Below, piece by piece: positions 21,601 to 36,200 of a DNA stretch of 64,000 nucleotides. The notes under the pieces were generated by a model, which saw only the letters and a program-made list of their open reading frames with translations, ran no database searches and had not been told where the DNA came from. Source of the stretch: Epinephelus fuscoguttatus. Lineage: Eukaryota > Chordata > Actinopteri > Perciformes > Serranidae. Both the position numbers and the translations under genes were made by a program. The DNA is taken from positions 29,863,643 through 29,927,642 of the forward strand of contig NC_064761.1 in NCBI RefSeq assembly GCF_011397635.1. Reading direction: 5' to 3'. Every line of letters begins with the position of its first letter. Position 1 is the stretch's first letter.

Positions 21601-24600
21601 CTGCTGCTCATCACCTGCACCTTACCTATATTACCCAAGTTTTCCAGTTCTATTGCGCCACCTGGTGTACGAACAAAAAACTACATCTATTTACATGTAG
21701 TCACAACTAATTAAACATGAATCAAAACTAATACAAAGAATGTTACTGTGGCTCTAGTCTCTATATACAGACTCTACATTCCGTGAATGTAGAGTCTGTA
21801 GGCAAACCCCGGAGATCTTGCCTCCGGAAGAAGAGTGGAAGAGCCCTGGTTTCCAGTTGTAGGCTGTTTGTAGTCCGCTTCATCACGTTTGAGCCGGCTG
21901 CAGTTATTGCCAGGTTAAATGGTCCGTGCGGTGAACTAACGAGGCGGAACATAATTGGCATCACTGCAAACTCTGAATCCATCACAATGTTTCAGCATAT
22001 TTACTTATATATAAACGGAAGTCAGAGACGGAAATTCGCCTCCTCCGCCCAAATCAAACCGGAATGCCAAAAAATCGGGGGTCTGCCTCCAGAGGCTGTA
22101 TCGCCGTCTGCTGGAAGTCAGACGCCGAATACAGCAGATGGGTTCAGAGAATGCTGTGGCTCCAATGCATTTTTATTCTAAAGGATATTAGTGTTTCTTC
22201 CACAACCATCTATTTGACTGTCAAGAAGCAGAAAAATCACTGATGCTGCTCCAGTGTTTTGATGGCAAGCGAATCATCCAACAATGGCAGCAACAATTTA
22301 CTGGTGTTTACTATCCTGTAGTGTATTTTTTTCAAGGTTTAGGTTAAAAAAAAAAAAAAAAAAAAACTAAAATATTTGAGTGCTACATTCAAGTATTTCA
22401 AGCACCTGCTGAAGCACCTTGTACGAACCCTGTGGTGTTATTTGGGGGAAAAAATAAATAAATAAATAAATCAAAATTTCAAAATGCCCTTTTCTACCCA
22501 TTTTTCCACCTTATGAAGTGCATTGACCTAAACGGCAATATCCTTATTTGCATTTGCATTTAGTGTGGTCTCGTTACCTGGCTGTCAGGTGGGACAAAGA
22601 CCTTCCCGAGAGAGGAGAGGAACTCCAGAGCAGCCAGCAGCAGCTGATCTGCACACTTCTGAGACACAACAGTTTCCAAGCACAACAAAGCCTGGGACAA
22701 ACACAAACAAATGTCAGCAGAAGTTTTCTCCATTAAACAGATGTTTAGTGTGAACTGACAGCTTACCTGACAAATGACTTGAGGCTCGATGTTTTTCACT
22801 AAAATGGCTGATATTGACAAGAGCAGCTGCAGGGTACACTGGAGCACAGGGTGGGTCTGCACCTGGAGGATGACAGGTGATAGGTATAACAGCCATGCAT
22901 TTAATCCACACCTCTGTGTGTGTGGGTATGTGTGTGTATTTCGGTCTCACCTGGTCTGCACTCATTCGTAACCAGAGCTGTGTGACTATCCTCATTGCAG
23001 ACAACGTGCACTGCTCCTCAGGAGATGATTGCACCCGAACCACCGCTAGGAGGGATAACAGCACCCTGTTCTGGAAACAGCAGGGACTTTGTAAAATCCA
23101 ACACTTGTGCCTATTTTCCATTCCAATTTTCCCCACCCTGCTTCCTTGCATTGTTTCCTTTGCCGCATTTAATCATTCTGGCAAGAATTTTACTGATAGC
23201 AGCTGAACAACGTGACTGTAAAATACACTGCAACACCCTGACACACAAGATTGTTTATAGCAATTAATGAAGCTGGAAGAAAGGACGTCAGTGATGTATC
23301 AAAAATAAATACAACTCAAGGACATACTTGAAAGTGTCATTTTCTAAAAGCAACACAAGTAACAAATGATCAGATAACCAGCTGCACATGACGTTTTCTG
23401 ATCTAAATCATCTCTAGACACTGCAAAGGCCATGTTCTCATTACATCTGAGCTGTAATGCTTTCGACAAAATGTTTTTCATTCTGCGTTAAGTATCAGAT
23501 AGACTGTATTCTTTCAGACGCTATCTAGGCTTGCAGATTGATAAATCATAAAAAGGTAAGGAGAAATACACAATATGAAAAAAAGAAAGAATAAAAACAA
23601 TAAACTTATGTTTCAGGGCAAAAAACATCCATGTAACATCAAAAGGATGAGAGTTTTCTCACCTGCAATACTACTACATGAGAAAGTTTTGGCTGTCAGC
23701 ACTGAGATTTCACAGGCCAACAAAGGAGCAAGGTCATTAATAATCTTATCTGTGCCATCTGTTTCAACCATGAGAACAGGCTTGTCTTACTCTTGATATC
23801 ACTTGTGTTTATTTGTCTTTGACCCACTCTCTCTCGAGTGCACAAGGGCAGAAATTATGCGTCGGCCTTGCTCTGATGTTTGTATTGTCCCTTTTATCTC
23901 CATAAACAGTCACTACATTTTCCTTGTTGTCTTCAGGGTAAAATGGAGGGTAAATGCACATTAACACTGTTTGCGCTGATCTCACAATTCCAGTTATATA
24001 AGTAATTATGAGATCTTTTCCACTTCATCACTTGGAAATTTTGGGATTGCTTACCGTGTCTTAACTTAAACACAAAGCAGACGTTAACCCACCACTCATT
24101 CATAATGGGTGAAGGTAGAAATAATTACTCAACTAATGGTTTCTTTAATTCAGTGTAGGAGGAAACTTTTCTTGCGTGCCTCCAGTGAATGAAGATCCCA
24201 AAAACAATTCTTGATAAATTACATCAAAACAGATGATTTGATACAGTTTTGCTGTTAACTGCAGACCCCTATGACTTCAATTCATAAAGAATTTTCTCAG
24301 TTTTATGATTCTTTGTTTACCGAGAACAGTTTTCTTCACGAATTCAAGGTAACACAAGGTGAGCAGCTGATATACAAATGGTCATTTTGTGGGTGAAGTA
24401 TTTCTTTAAGATTACACCCACGCTACACCCCATATCTAAGATTGTCCTCACCACTTTGTCCACTTGACCCAGTTTGTACCCTCCATTCTGCCAGTCGGTC
24501 AGAGCTTTCTGAGTAAGGCTGATAATTTCTGTCTCTACACCATGACGGGCATCATGTGACAGAGCTCTGAGGAGAACATGTCGCCACACTGCAAGGTTTT

Positions 24601-27600
24601 CCACATCAGAGGGGGGGAAACGTGCCACCAGCTCCATCTGGAAAAACAAAACAATGATATCAATGTTAGGATCTTGCAAATGTCAATGTGATTTTGTTTT
24701 TTTTTTCTTTTTTAAATATACAGAGACAATCAACAAGCGTCACCCAAAACCTGGGCTGAACTGCACTCTAGACCGGTGGTTTTCAAGGAAACTATGTTTT
24801 TATAAGTCTATAATAACCTGAAAATAAGAATTCCTTATGTTTTTGCTACCTTAGAATGAGCTGTCTACATCTACATTCAAAGTGGATCCTCTTCCATGGA
24901 GTCTACCATGTTGCTCTACAGTAGCCAAGAAGAGACAAACTAAAACACTGGCTCTAGATAGGGCCATTCGCATTTTCACTTTGGCCACCATAGTTCTCCT
25001 ACACACTTGGCACACAGGAGAAGTCGCAGTTCTGCAACCTCACCGCTAGATGCCACTAAATCCTTCACACTAGGCTTTTAGAGGAGTAAACCTGAGTAAA
25101 CGTGGGGAAACTACACAATGCAGGTAATGGTGTGCAGGGCGTGAGGGGTCACTAAATGGTTTGATGAGCATAAAAATGATCAATCGTATGATCTGGCCTT
25201 GCTGTCAGTAGATGTCAATCCGGCTATCTACTTTGTTGATTCCTCATGTTACCTACATGTATATGAAATATAAAAAATCTCTGTATTTATATCAAATATA
25301 ATGTCCTATTTTAAAATTGTGTGATGAATACTCTGCCTCTAAATGTTTAAGGCCACAACAGGACAAAGCAACTTTTTAAACCGCTTTAATTTTGGAACTT
25401 GTGAAATGAAAGGTTAAAGAAACGATGTACCCCACACTGATGCTTTCACAAGTCAATTATGAGTCTCTCTGTATTAAAGGACAGCCAACTTTTATGGCAA
25501 ACAGAGTGATATTCAGAATATGCACTTTTTCTCACCTGCACTTTATGTATGTTATGTTATGAAGGTTCATTAGTACGGTTTTGTATTTCTCTGTAATGTA
25601 GCACAGTGTTAAAGGACAACTTCAGTATTTTTCAACCTGGGCTCTATTTCCCCATGTGTATGTGTGCGTATGATTCATGGGTACAACTCATTCTAAAATT
25701 GGTTCAGCCGGGAGCCGCGAAAAAAGCTAAAATGGTAACGGGGGCAAATGCGTCCCATATAAGTTTGCGCATTAAAAGTGCTTTTTTTCGCCACTGACCG
25801 GTTCAAATTGCCAGTGTTATCTCTGTAAATAGCAGTGACCCCAGGGCAGTGGTGAGTGTGGTATGAGTGGAGTCAGCTGTCAGTCAGTGTTGGAGCAGAA
25901 AGGGGGAGGGCTGCCCCGCTGGGTACTGTAAGTGATATGTGTGTATGAAGTGTGTGTGTTACACTAGAAGAGTCACAGTCAGAGGACAGAGTCTTTTACG
26001 TGCTACCCCCTGAAGTGTTACCGGAGCTTTTGAAGCACTCAAATAAACGGGCCCTTTTCCCGAACGCAAGAACAGGATGTCGTGCAACACCCCGTACAGC
26101 TTTCACAGGCTGCCTTTGTCAGATGGCGAGATGCTGAAGTTGTGGCTAGTTGTGCTACAAATGGATGCTAACACTCCTCTCCAGACACTGCGCCTTGCAG
26201 ACCATCGGGTCTGCAGTGCTCACTTCTCCCAAGAAGACTACTGCCAGCCGAAGAAGAGAAGACATCCAATCCCGAAACACCTCTTCCTCAAGAAAACAGC
26301 TGTCCCATGAGTAGAGAGAGCTACAGACACAGTGGAACAAAGCTTGTGACATCACACAGCCCAGAGGTAAGGGAAAGGCTAGTATGCTAATTACAGAGAT
26401 AAAAATGGCGATCTGAACCGGTCAGTGGCGAAAAAAAAAAGCACTTTTAATGTGCAAACTTATACGGGACGCATTTGCCCCCGTTACCGTTTTAGCTCGT
26501 TTTGCGGCTCCCGGCTGCATCCGCCTCCCTCAATACTGAACCAATTTCAGAACAAGTTGTACCTATGAATCAAACACACACATACACATGGGGAAATAGA
26601 GCCCAGGTTGAAAAATACCGAAGTTGTCCTTTAACAATGTTACTGATACTATTCTTTCTCAGGCCTTGAACTCAAACCACTGTGTTGCCCCGCCCAAAAT
26701 ATAATTTAATAATTAAATTAATATTGTAAACATGCAGTCAACTAATGGCCCTAAATGACAACTATTGGTCAACTGAGAAAGACAGCCCTAACTTAATAAC
26801 TATTAGATGTTAGTCAAAAACTTGGAATACAAAGTTTATATATTTTCCATTGTTTAAGTCACTCTTCCAATGTTCTCCATCTTTTATCTTATTTGGCCTT
26901 TCCATGTTCACATACATTTACTGTACTGTCAATATGGTGGTATTAACAGTGTGTACTCTGTTTTGCAGTGAATTTCAATTGCAAAACTGATAATGATTAT
27001 TAACAATAATTAACAAACAAATAGATGTGACTTGACACTCTAAATTAATTTGTGAGTTCATAAAAATCTAATTTCAGTTCCCAGCATTACTGACCTGGTG
27101 GTTTGGCGTCATGAGGAAAACCATGCGTCTGAGCAGCAGGCCCAGGTGGACCAACTGGTAACACTCAGTGGTGCAGGCTTTCACCTGGGGGTGAAACGGG
27201 AGAAGCAGAGAGGAGGTGAGGAACGGCGTGAGTGTCAGTGTGAAGGCTCAGGAGGAGTCAAAATCACCAGGGCATCAGGGCAGAGGAAAGGTCAAGAACT
27301 GAAGGAGGGGGACGTGTATGGAAACGAGCGGGATCCAGCTTAATCTGATGACGTAATGACGTATGGTTATGAAAAAGTGTCCCCGAGGTCCAACAACACC
27401 AATTGTCACCTCTGCTAGGGTGCCACAGAAAACAGGAAAGACTCCATGCTAATCCATAACCCTACAGAGAGATTAAGGGGATTTAGAGTTATTTCAGAAA
27501 GTGTTGAGGAAGAGGTCGCAGACATGGAAAAACATCCGTGACCTTGTGGTGTCAAGATGGTGAGAGCCAAGATTCTAGGGAGCCTGTAGACTGTCTGGAA

Positions 27601-30600
27601 AATATAGCAGGTCAACAATATAAAGGTCTCCAGAGCATCTTTATAATTCTTGTCTGAAAAGCGCGATATTGTTTTTTTTGTCGCTATCTGATATGCCGAC
27701 ACGTAACAGCTCATTTGACTGATACCGATATCGATATAGCCACTTTTTTCCCCACCAAATTTTAGTGATTATGAAGTCTCTCCTGTAGTGGAATTAACAT
27801 CTTAATATGCATGCACACTCTTATCGTGATGGCCAACCAGCAGATGGAGACATGAAATACAATGGTTTTCAATGTATGTAATATTTATTAATGTGCAACT
27901 TAAGAAAGAGCATGCTGGCAGATTCTGACAGTTCATTTTAAAGCCAATATTGGCCGATACTGATGACATGCATCACGACTGTATTGTGCGTTTTCCTGGT
28001 CTCTACCTACCAGTTGAGCAACGAGGAGGACATGATGTAGACAAAGTTCTGCCGTCCCATACCTGTCAGCAGAGAAGATGAAATCAGCACCAGATTTAAT
28101 ACAGTGCAGAAAAAAACATGTTAAAAATGCTTACAAGACTTGGGTGAAACAGTTGCTGTAACAAGTCTAAAGGTGAAATGTAGGGTTTGTTATATACTGT
28201 AGCATGACACAGTGTGCCCAAGAGTATGCCCCGATCAAAATACAGCTACCCAGTGGACACTTTTCATTTATTGCTACTGATACACGTGAACACTCTCACC
28301 GTGCTGTAAAGCACCACACATCTGTTGCCAGTAGAGCGGTCTGAGTATCAGCCTGCAGCACAGCATCGACCAAACAACGCTCCTGGGAAAGAGAAAGGAG
28401 AGGGGAATTCACAAAGACAGCAGGAGGGTGTGAATGAAAGACAATGCAGGACACAGAAAAAAATAAGGTATCACAAACTTCAACACAAATAGTAAAAACG
28501 AAAGTGAAAGAATAACTTGCGTTGAATGACAGGAAATCCTTTTACTAACACACAGCACAGCTAGAAAACAATGTGAATAGATGTGCAAATTAAACAAATG
28601 ACTCAAAAAGTTTAAATAATACTTAATTTTTGATAAAGACGTTTACTTCAACATTTGAGAGCTAAAAATAACAAAATCAAATAATGGACAGAATTTATTT
28701 TTAATATGACCACATAACAAATGTGCTAGACACACATCTCTAAAACTAGTTTAGAATTTGGTGGATTATTTCATGGTTCAACTTTTTTTTTATTAACATT
28801 TACCCTAATAGTAAATAAAAACAAACATACCATAACATACTTAAGGTCAAGCCCATCAAATAATGATAAAATGCAGCCTATGAATGCTAATTACGGTTGG
28901 GTAATATGACAGAAGATATTGTGCAATGATACCAGTACAGATTTGGCAATACTGTTCCTAAAGCAGAGACTATTTGGAGCAGGTTATATAGTGAATCAAG
29001 GCTGGACTCTTGCAAGATTTTGTGATTCTTGCAAATCCAGCTGCCTTGTAAGTTGATTTGGGCAGACACGGAGGAAGAGAATGAAGTTGGAAATACAGAA
29101 ACCTGTAACACTCGAAATTATTATTCTTAGGAATCCCAAAGCTTCCATTTTTAAAAGAATTTTTCTGTTTTCAGCCCTTTGCAAATTTCCCCACGGTGGG
29201 CCGATTAAAGGATTATCAATATTGGCCAACAATACCTTCCAACATATCAGTAGGGCTGTACTTAAAACACCTTTTATATTAGTAAAGTAACCCAAAGTGA
29301 TAAAGTCAAACTCATGGCAAGCATCCATTTACAGATGGGTTTAAGGTCAGGTCAGGTCTAAGTGAGACTCAGGACAAAATGGATGAAGACAAATCCTGGC
29401 AACCTATCATATCCCTGCTGTGAGAAAGTCCACCCCAACTGTTGCCAAGCACCACAACCGCAAGAAATCCTGTTCATATCACATCAAACATTCTTGATTA
29501 TCTGCAAGAAAGCTTGCCAATCCTCTGGCCAATTAAATTTCTGCAGGTTCTGCCAACAACACATGTACTGGAAAAAAATTAGAGTAGCTGGGTCGTATCT
29601 ACTACTACCACCACTACTATTACTACAACTACTACCACTACCACTACTACTATGAAAAATGCACAGAGTTTTCTCCTGAGGTTTGATAATAAGACACAAT
29701 GGCCGCGAAAAAACTGTTTTGACTTTGAATTTCCTTTTTTCTTTGGCTGGGATCTTTGAGGAAATTTATTCTCTGCACAACAGAGATCCAAAAGCAAGCA
29801 GTGTGCGTGTTGCTTTCTACTTTCTACTACTAAAACAAACTGTCAGGACAGAAGATGTCGTGACATAAAAAACAACTTTTGTTTTCAGTTTAAGGATAGT
29901 TTATTTTCTCGATCACTCCCTTATACTGATTCTGTTATTTCAAACTAAATCTACATTCCTTATCTCTACTGTAAAATACTTATTTTTTTGGAGGGGCAGA
30001 CATGTTGCCTGAATCAAAACATACATAATGAAACAAACTTATAAGCCCCTCTGTCTATACATGTTTGTCAATAAACGTCATTAACACAACAGTGTCAAAT
30101 GACTTCCACAAATGTTGCTTATGATACAATGTATGTAGTCATGTGTGTAGACCTCACCAGCACAGGGAAGTACACTGCGGGAAGCGCAGCCACACTGGCA
30201 CAGAGCTGCACGCAGATGTGGTTGTGTAGAGTGACCTGGACCTGTGCCTGACCCTTCATCATCACCCCTGGCAACAGCACTGGCGTCCGACGCTCGGTAC
30301 AGCATTGCCTGAAACTAGTGAACAAGGCCTGGTAGAGAGGAAGTCTGGAAACAGAAGGGATGGGGAAAAAACATGAGCATTTTAGACATACATTTGTCAA
30401 CAAATTAGCTTAAATACACAACTGAATGGTATAATCTCTTCCAGGAGTGCTGAGTGATACTTCAAAGTCTATTTCATGCATGTCAATATTTAACTCTTTA
30501 AGTCCTTAAAGTCTAATGTGCTTTTTATTTATTTATTACCTGGGTGTGTCCTCCGAAAACTGGCTGCTTGTGTACCAAAGTTGCAGCACCTCCTCTGGTT

Positions 30601-33187
30601 GGGAGGTCAGCTGTCCCAGGACGCTCATCAGCAGAAGACACTGAGGAAGCTCATATTCAGGACTTAACCCTGCACACAAACAAGACAAGGGTCATTCCAG
30701 GATTTTATGTTGTATTTTTTGTGGAACAAATGTCAGTCAGCAACTAGAAACATGATGCCAACAGTCTTTTGAGTAAACGCATTAGGTCAACATTTCCCAA
30801 AGATGCAAAAAGTCCTAAATATACTAGTTGTCCGAGGAAGTACAGGATTAGCGAGTCAGCAACCACATGTCCTGAGGGTTCCTTTACATTGCATATGCTA
30901 ATACATGAGACTCCTGTGTCCAACTGCATACTATACATTATATAAGTGATGGACTGGTATCGGCGCATATGCTGATTTCACTCACTGCGTCGGACAGGAG
31001 AAGTGGGATTGATGCAATACTTCAATATACAGTACCAGCGTTGATGAGTTTTAAGTGACTAGTATGCTAACAATGGGAAAGACATGACAACATGAATTAT
31101 AGATTACACTGTCAGCATTAAAAGTGTATCCAACATGTCTCTACTAAAAAGGAAAACAGAAAAGCATTTATCAACCTTGCAATAGTCAGTACGTTTACAT
31201 GCACGCAGTAGTCGACCTAAGCTCATAGCTCTGCTAATCAGTCAAGTCGGACTTCTCGTCTTGTTTGAGTATACATGCAGAAGAGAAAATCGAATTTCTG
31301 ACCAAGTACGTCTGACTCCGCCTCGAAAGGCGGCGCTGTGTCCTTTTAAATATAGTGCGCATTGAACTAGTTCCTGTTGATGCGAAGAGGAAGCTAACGA
31401 CAAATGAAGATGGTGGAGCATGAATGTAGTTTCCTCGTCCATCCAGAAGTGCGTCTTCTGCTTCTTGGTCGCCATGGTATTTGTTTGTCTGTTTTTCTGG
31501 GGGTTACTGCACTGCTGTATACTGAACTGCTGCTACGTCATCTCCTTCTTCTTCCGGTGAAAGCCCGCGAAAGAAAAAGTGGTGCATGCGCAGAACGCAG
31601 AGTCCGACTCCACTAAGCGAATACATCCAGCAATAGTTCATTTTCAATCGAATTATCTAGGTGTGTTTGTCGAGCTACGGATAGTCCAATTTTAGTCGGA
31701 CTAATCTGTTTACATGCATTTAAAAGTCCAGTTTCAGTCGGACCAAGCCAATAATTCGATTTTCTCAAGCTGCATGTAAACGTACTGAGTATCTAGGAGA
31801 AAGAGGAAAGTGAGGACAAGCTTTAACTTACGCAGGTCCTGCTGGAGAACAACTTCAGCAAAGGCTCTTAAAGGCAACAGCTGTAGCAGAAGGGCATCCA
31901 TGGGAACCAGAGCTGCTGCATTCAGCTCCTCAGACAGAGCCGAGGGCAGTGTCGGAGCACACAAGCTGGGAGGGAACTTACTGAAAGACATCAAAATGTA
32001 CATTTACGCACGACTCAATGACTGACAACTCAAAGGATAAATTGTAGTCTGCCCATACCTGACGACTTGGAGGTAGAGTTTGTGAAAGCAGCTACAGTAC
32101 TTTGTCAGAAAACATCTGAATTCCTGTTCAAAGGATAAAGAATATTGGGATATGAGTTTAGCTGCTTTGTATTCTATGGTAGAGAAAAATTCAACAGACA
32201 TAGAGATGGCACAATTTTTTATAGAGTAAAGACAGGGTCAAAGAGATCCACATTTCTCAGTACCTTTATGTAATGAACCAAAGTGTTGGCAAAAAATCTG
32301 CACATCTTTGCAGTTTTCTGGAACAGCTTGTATTCTGGGCTTTGTGTTGCCTCCTTTAAAAAAGGGACAACATAGCATTAACAAAAAAGGGGCCAAAGAT
32401 CAGGTCTACTCTGATAAACCTTGTGTCACTTTCTTTCCTGAGAACACAGGGGTATAGTGCAAGACAAAATCCAAACACAGATATACACCAATGTGCTGAC
32501 TCTCGTTGATAATAGGACTGTACTATATTCGGGCTACCCCATTTACATTTTTTACGCTGAGCTTACACTGATTCTCTAGTAAACACAAATTACAGCTAAG
32601 GAGCAATGAGTTCATACTTTTAAATCTAAATTGTTTATAAACTTTGAAGAAAGTCAAGAGGAACAATAAATAGTCATTCAATAGTCAATTCAATATAAAA
32701 AGCTGCTAAAAAGGTATAAATAATATTTGTTCTTTATTTGACTAACAATCAGTTTTCTTACCTGCAGACCAGCATTTTTAATCTGTTCAGCCAGCTCCAC
32801 ACAGTTGTGGAAGGAGGTCAACAAGTTGTCACACAGGCTGTTGCTGATGTCACCGTGATGTAGATGTTCCTCCACCAGCGCATGGTACTTCAAACTCTGT
32901 CTGAACATAAGTAGCCAAATTAAATATTAAATTTATCCAACTCCTTTAACAAAATGATTCATCTAATATGACAAAAAATGTGAAATTAATTAAAAACATA
33001 AATGTCAACATGAGTGTCTGCTGTACTGACTTGATGAGGAATTTCCATGTGTTAGCATGCAGCGCTATGTCCAGGTTGGAGATAATAGAGCAGATATCCA
33101 GCAGGTTGTGAATCACTGAGGAAGATGAAAAACTACTTGCATTGAAGGTATACAAATACAATAATAATAATAATAATAATAATGATG

Positions 33188-33219
<32 letters not shown>

Positions 33220-36200
33220 CTTTATCTATATAGCACCTTTCATATAAGAAATGCAGCACAAAGTGCTTTACAATAAGGGCAGGATACGCACTGAGTGCTC
33301 CACATGAAAATAGACACAGTGAACATAAAACAGAACTGATTCATAAAATCATAGAACTGTGAAACTATAAATCATAAAGTAAAGTTTTTAAAGCGTTGCA
33401 GCAGCGTGAAGTGTAAAAAGAAAGTAAAAGCCTAAAAAGAAAGCATTTTAGGCCTCTAACAGGAAGTCAGAGCTGGTTAAAGTCTAAAGTGAACAGATAT
33501 GTTTTTTAACTTTCTTTTAAATCCTTCTTTCTTCTTTGGCTGTTGCTGGGAACCTCCAATAAACCAGCAGCAGAAGATCGCAGTGTTCTTGGAGGAAAGT
33601 AATTAACAAGGGAGTTAGCACTGCTTGGTCCCAGCCCATGTAGGGCTTTGTAAACAAGGAGGAGGACCATAAAATCAATTCTAAATGTAACAGGAAGTCA
33701 GTGCAGAGCAGCTAGGACTGGCCTGATGTGCTCTCTCCTCTTGGTTCTGGTTAGTAGCCGAGCTGCAGAGTTTTGAATGAGCTGATGTCTCTCAGTGGTG
33801 AATGACAGAAGGGCTTAATTACAAAGGGCGTGGCAGTGGCAAGCAGACAGAAACACACAGAAATATACACACCTGTTACGATGTCAGAGACCTCTTCCTC
33901 TGAGGCACTGCTGTCCAGGGAGATCCTGTCCAGCAGCTCCAACAGACCCTTCTGAAGGGAGTAGGCCTCCTTGAAGAGTCCCTGCAGCAGATCAGCCACC
34001 AGGGACAATCGGCCACAGTAAACTACTTCACTCTCCTGAAGACAAAATGCAGAATACAATTAAACTTACTATTTTCATCTCTCCTTGGGTAATGGATTTT
34101 TTGTTCCCTTGCATCCAGGGCAGGAATTAATTTGGCCTTGTGCCCTTGAAAAAAATATCTGCCCTAAAGCCACAGTGGCCTTGATGCCCCGCCCGCACTG
34201 CCCCAGGTGATTTTGCAGTTTTCTCCTCTGCCTCTTTCCTGTCAACACGGCTTTGACACCTGCGCCTTTTGAGGAAAAAATGCGTCTTTTGATGACATTC
34301 TGGATTCTTATTGGGCAACATCAAATGAGACGATGCGTACATCACCAGTGGTGGGTTTGACTCGAGCCTGGCATGAACCGCTCAGACGGGCTATAACGGC
34401 AGTTTGACACCAATCTATCACCAGCCAACCAAGAAACTTCATCAAACGCCCGGGCAGGGATCGGTACCGAGACCCAGTAATAAACGACCCAAGGCAAATT
34501 TAATCAAGACCGTAATAACAGTAAGCTCCGCCATTATTGGCATTACTTTTTAAAGTTTCGGTTTCGGTTTCGGGCTGACCTCCTCCTCACAGCGCACACG
34601 CTCACACACACGCTCACACACACACACACACACAAGACTGGAGTCAGACATCAGCAGAGAGGCCGCGGTGCAGATGAGAGGAATATAACTTCAAGATCAC
34701 TCTAGTTAACAACAGCTACACTTGTTACTGTAAGTAAGTGCAATAAAACCTCTGCCAGCCAAGCCAATACTTTATCAATACATGTGATCAGCATGTAGAA
34801 AGCCATATTTCAACCCGCTCTGTCGTTGAAATAGGATTCTCTCATTCACCGCTATTATGATTTACAATCGCGGTCGACACAAGCATATCGCGCTTGCAGT
34901 GCTAACAGCAAAGTGTTAAAGACAAACTAAAATGAAAGCTGTCTGTATGTTGGCTAACACTATCTGAAGATGCACCTGAGGCAGGCGACCTGCAGACAGT
35001 GAGTGTTCTCAGTAGAGCAGGGACAGAGAGCAGGATGAATGACTGATACTGATGTTTGTCTTCATGCTGAGATAACGTGACTTTCTTCACTCAGTATTGT
35101 GATGTCAGGAGGAATATTTATATTCCAGTGAGATATTATTGGGTTTTAAATAGTGACTTTGTTGTTGTAAACATGACTGTTGCTGCCATGGACTTTAGAA
35201 AACTATATCCTGTGTAACTGACCTATAAGGAAAACGCCAGGAGGTGAGGTGTGTGCATGTGTGTGTGTGTGTGTGGAGGAGAGGAGAGAGGGAGATGCTG
35301 GTAGAGAGATAGTGTATGTTATTAGATACTGTTAATGTCACTTATTATGCTTCTGTGCATTAATAGCTCTTTTTTAGTCTGTTTCTGCATCATGTTGAGG
35401 AGGACCATGCCTGTATATATATAAATATATACAGTACAGGCCAAAAGTTTGGACACACCTTCTCATTCAATGTGTTTCTTTATTTTCATGACTATTTACA
35501 TTGTAGATTCTCACTGAAGGCATCAAAACTATGAATGAACACATGTGGAGTTATGTACTTAACAAAAAAAGGTGAAATAACTGAAAACATGTTTTATATT
35601 CTAGTTTCTTCAAAATAGCCACCCTTTGCTCTGATTACTGCTTTGCACACTCTTGGCATTCTCTCCATGAGCTTCAAGAGGTAGTCACCTGAAATGGTTT
35701 CCACTTCACAGGTGTGCCTTATCAGGGTTAACTAGTGGAATTTCTTGCTTTATCAATGGGGTTGGGACCATCAGTTGTGTTGTGCAGAAGTCAGGTTAAT
35801 ACACAGCCGACAGCCCTATTGGACAACTGTTAAAATTCATATTATGGCAAGAACCAATCAGCTAACTAAAGAAAACGAGTGGCCATCATTACTTTAAGAA
35901 ATGAAGGTCAGTCAGTCCGAAAATTGCAAAAACTTTAAATGTGTCCCCAAGTGGAGTCGCAAAAACCATCAAGCGCTACAACGAAACTGGCACACATGAG
36001 GACCGACCCAGGAAAGGAAGACCAAGAGTCACCTCTGCTTCTGAGGATAAGTTCATCCGAGTCACCAGCCTCAGAAATCGCAAGTTAACAGCAGCTCAGA
36101 TCAAAGACCAGATGAATGCCACACAGAGTTCTAGCAGCAGACCCATCTCTAGAACAACTGTTAAGAGGAGACTGCGCAAATCAGGCCTTCATGGTCAAAT

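Noticed and set aside
29484-29797. Open frames with Ser/Val runs
   Set aside because: Caused by the TAC/GTA trinucleotide repeat.
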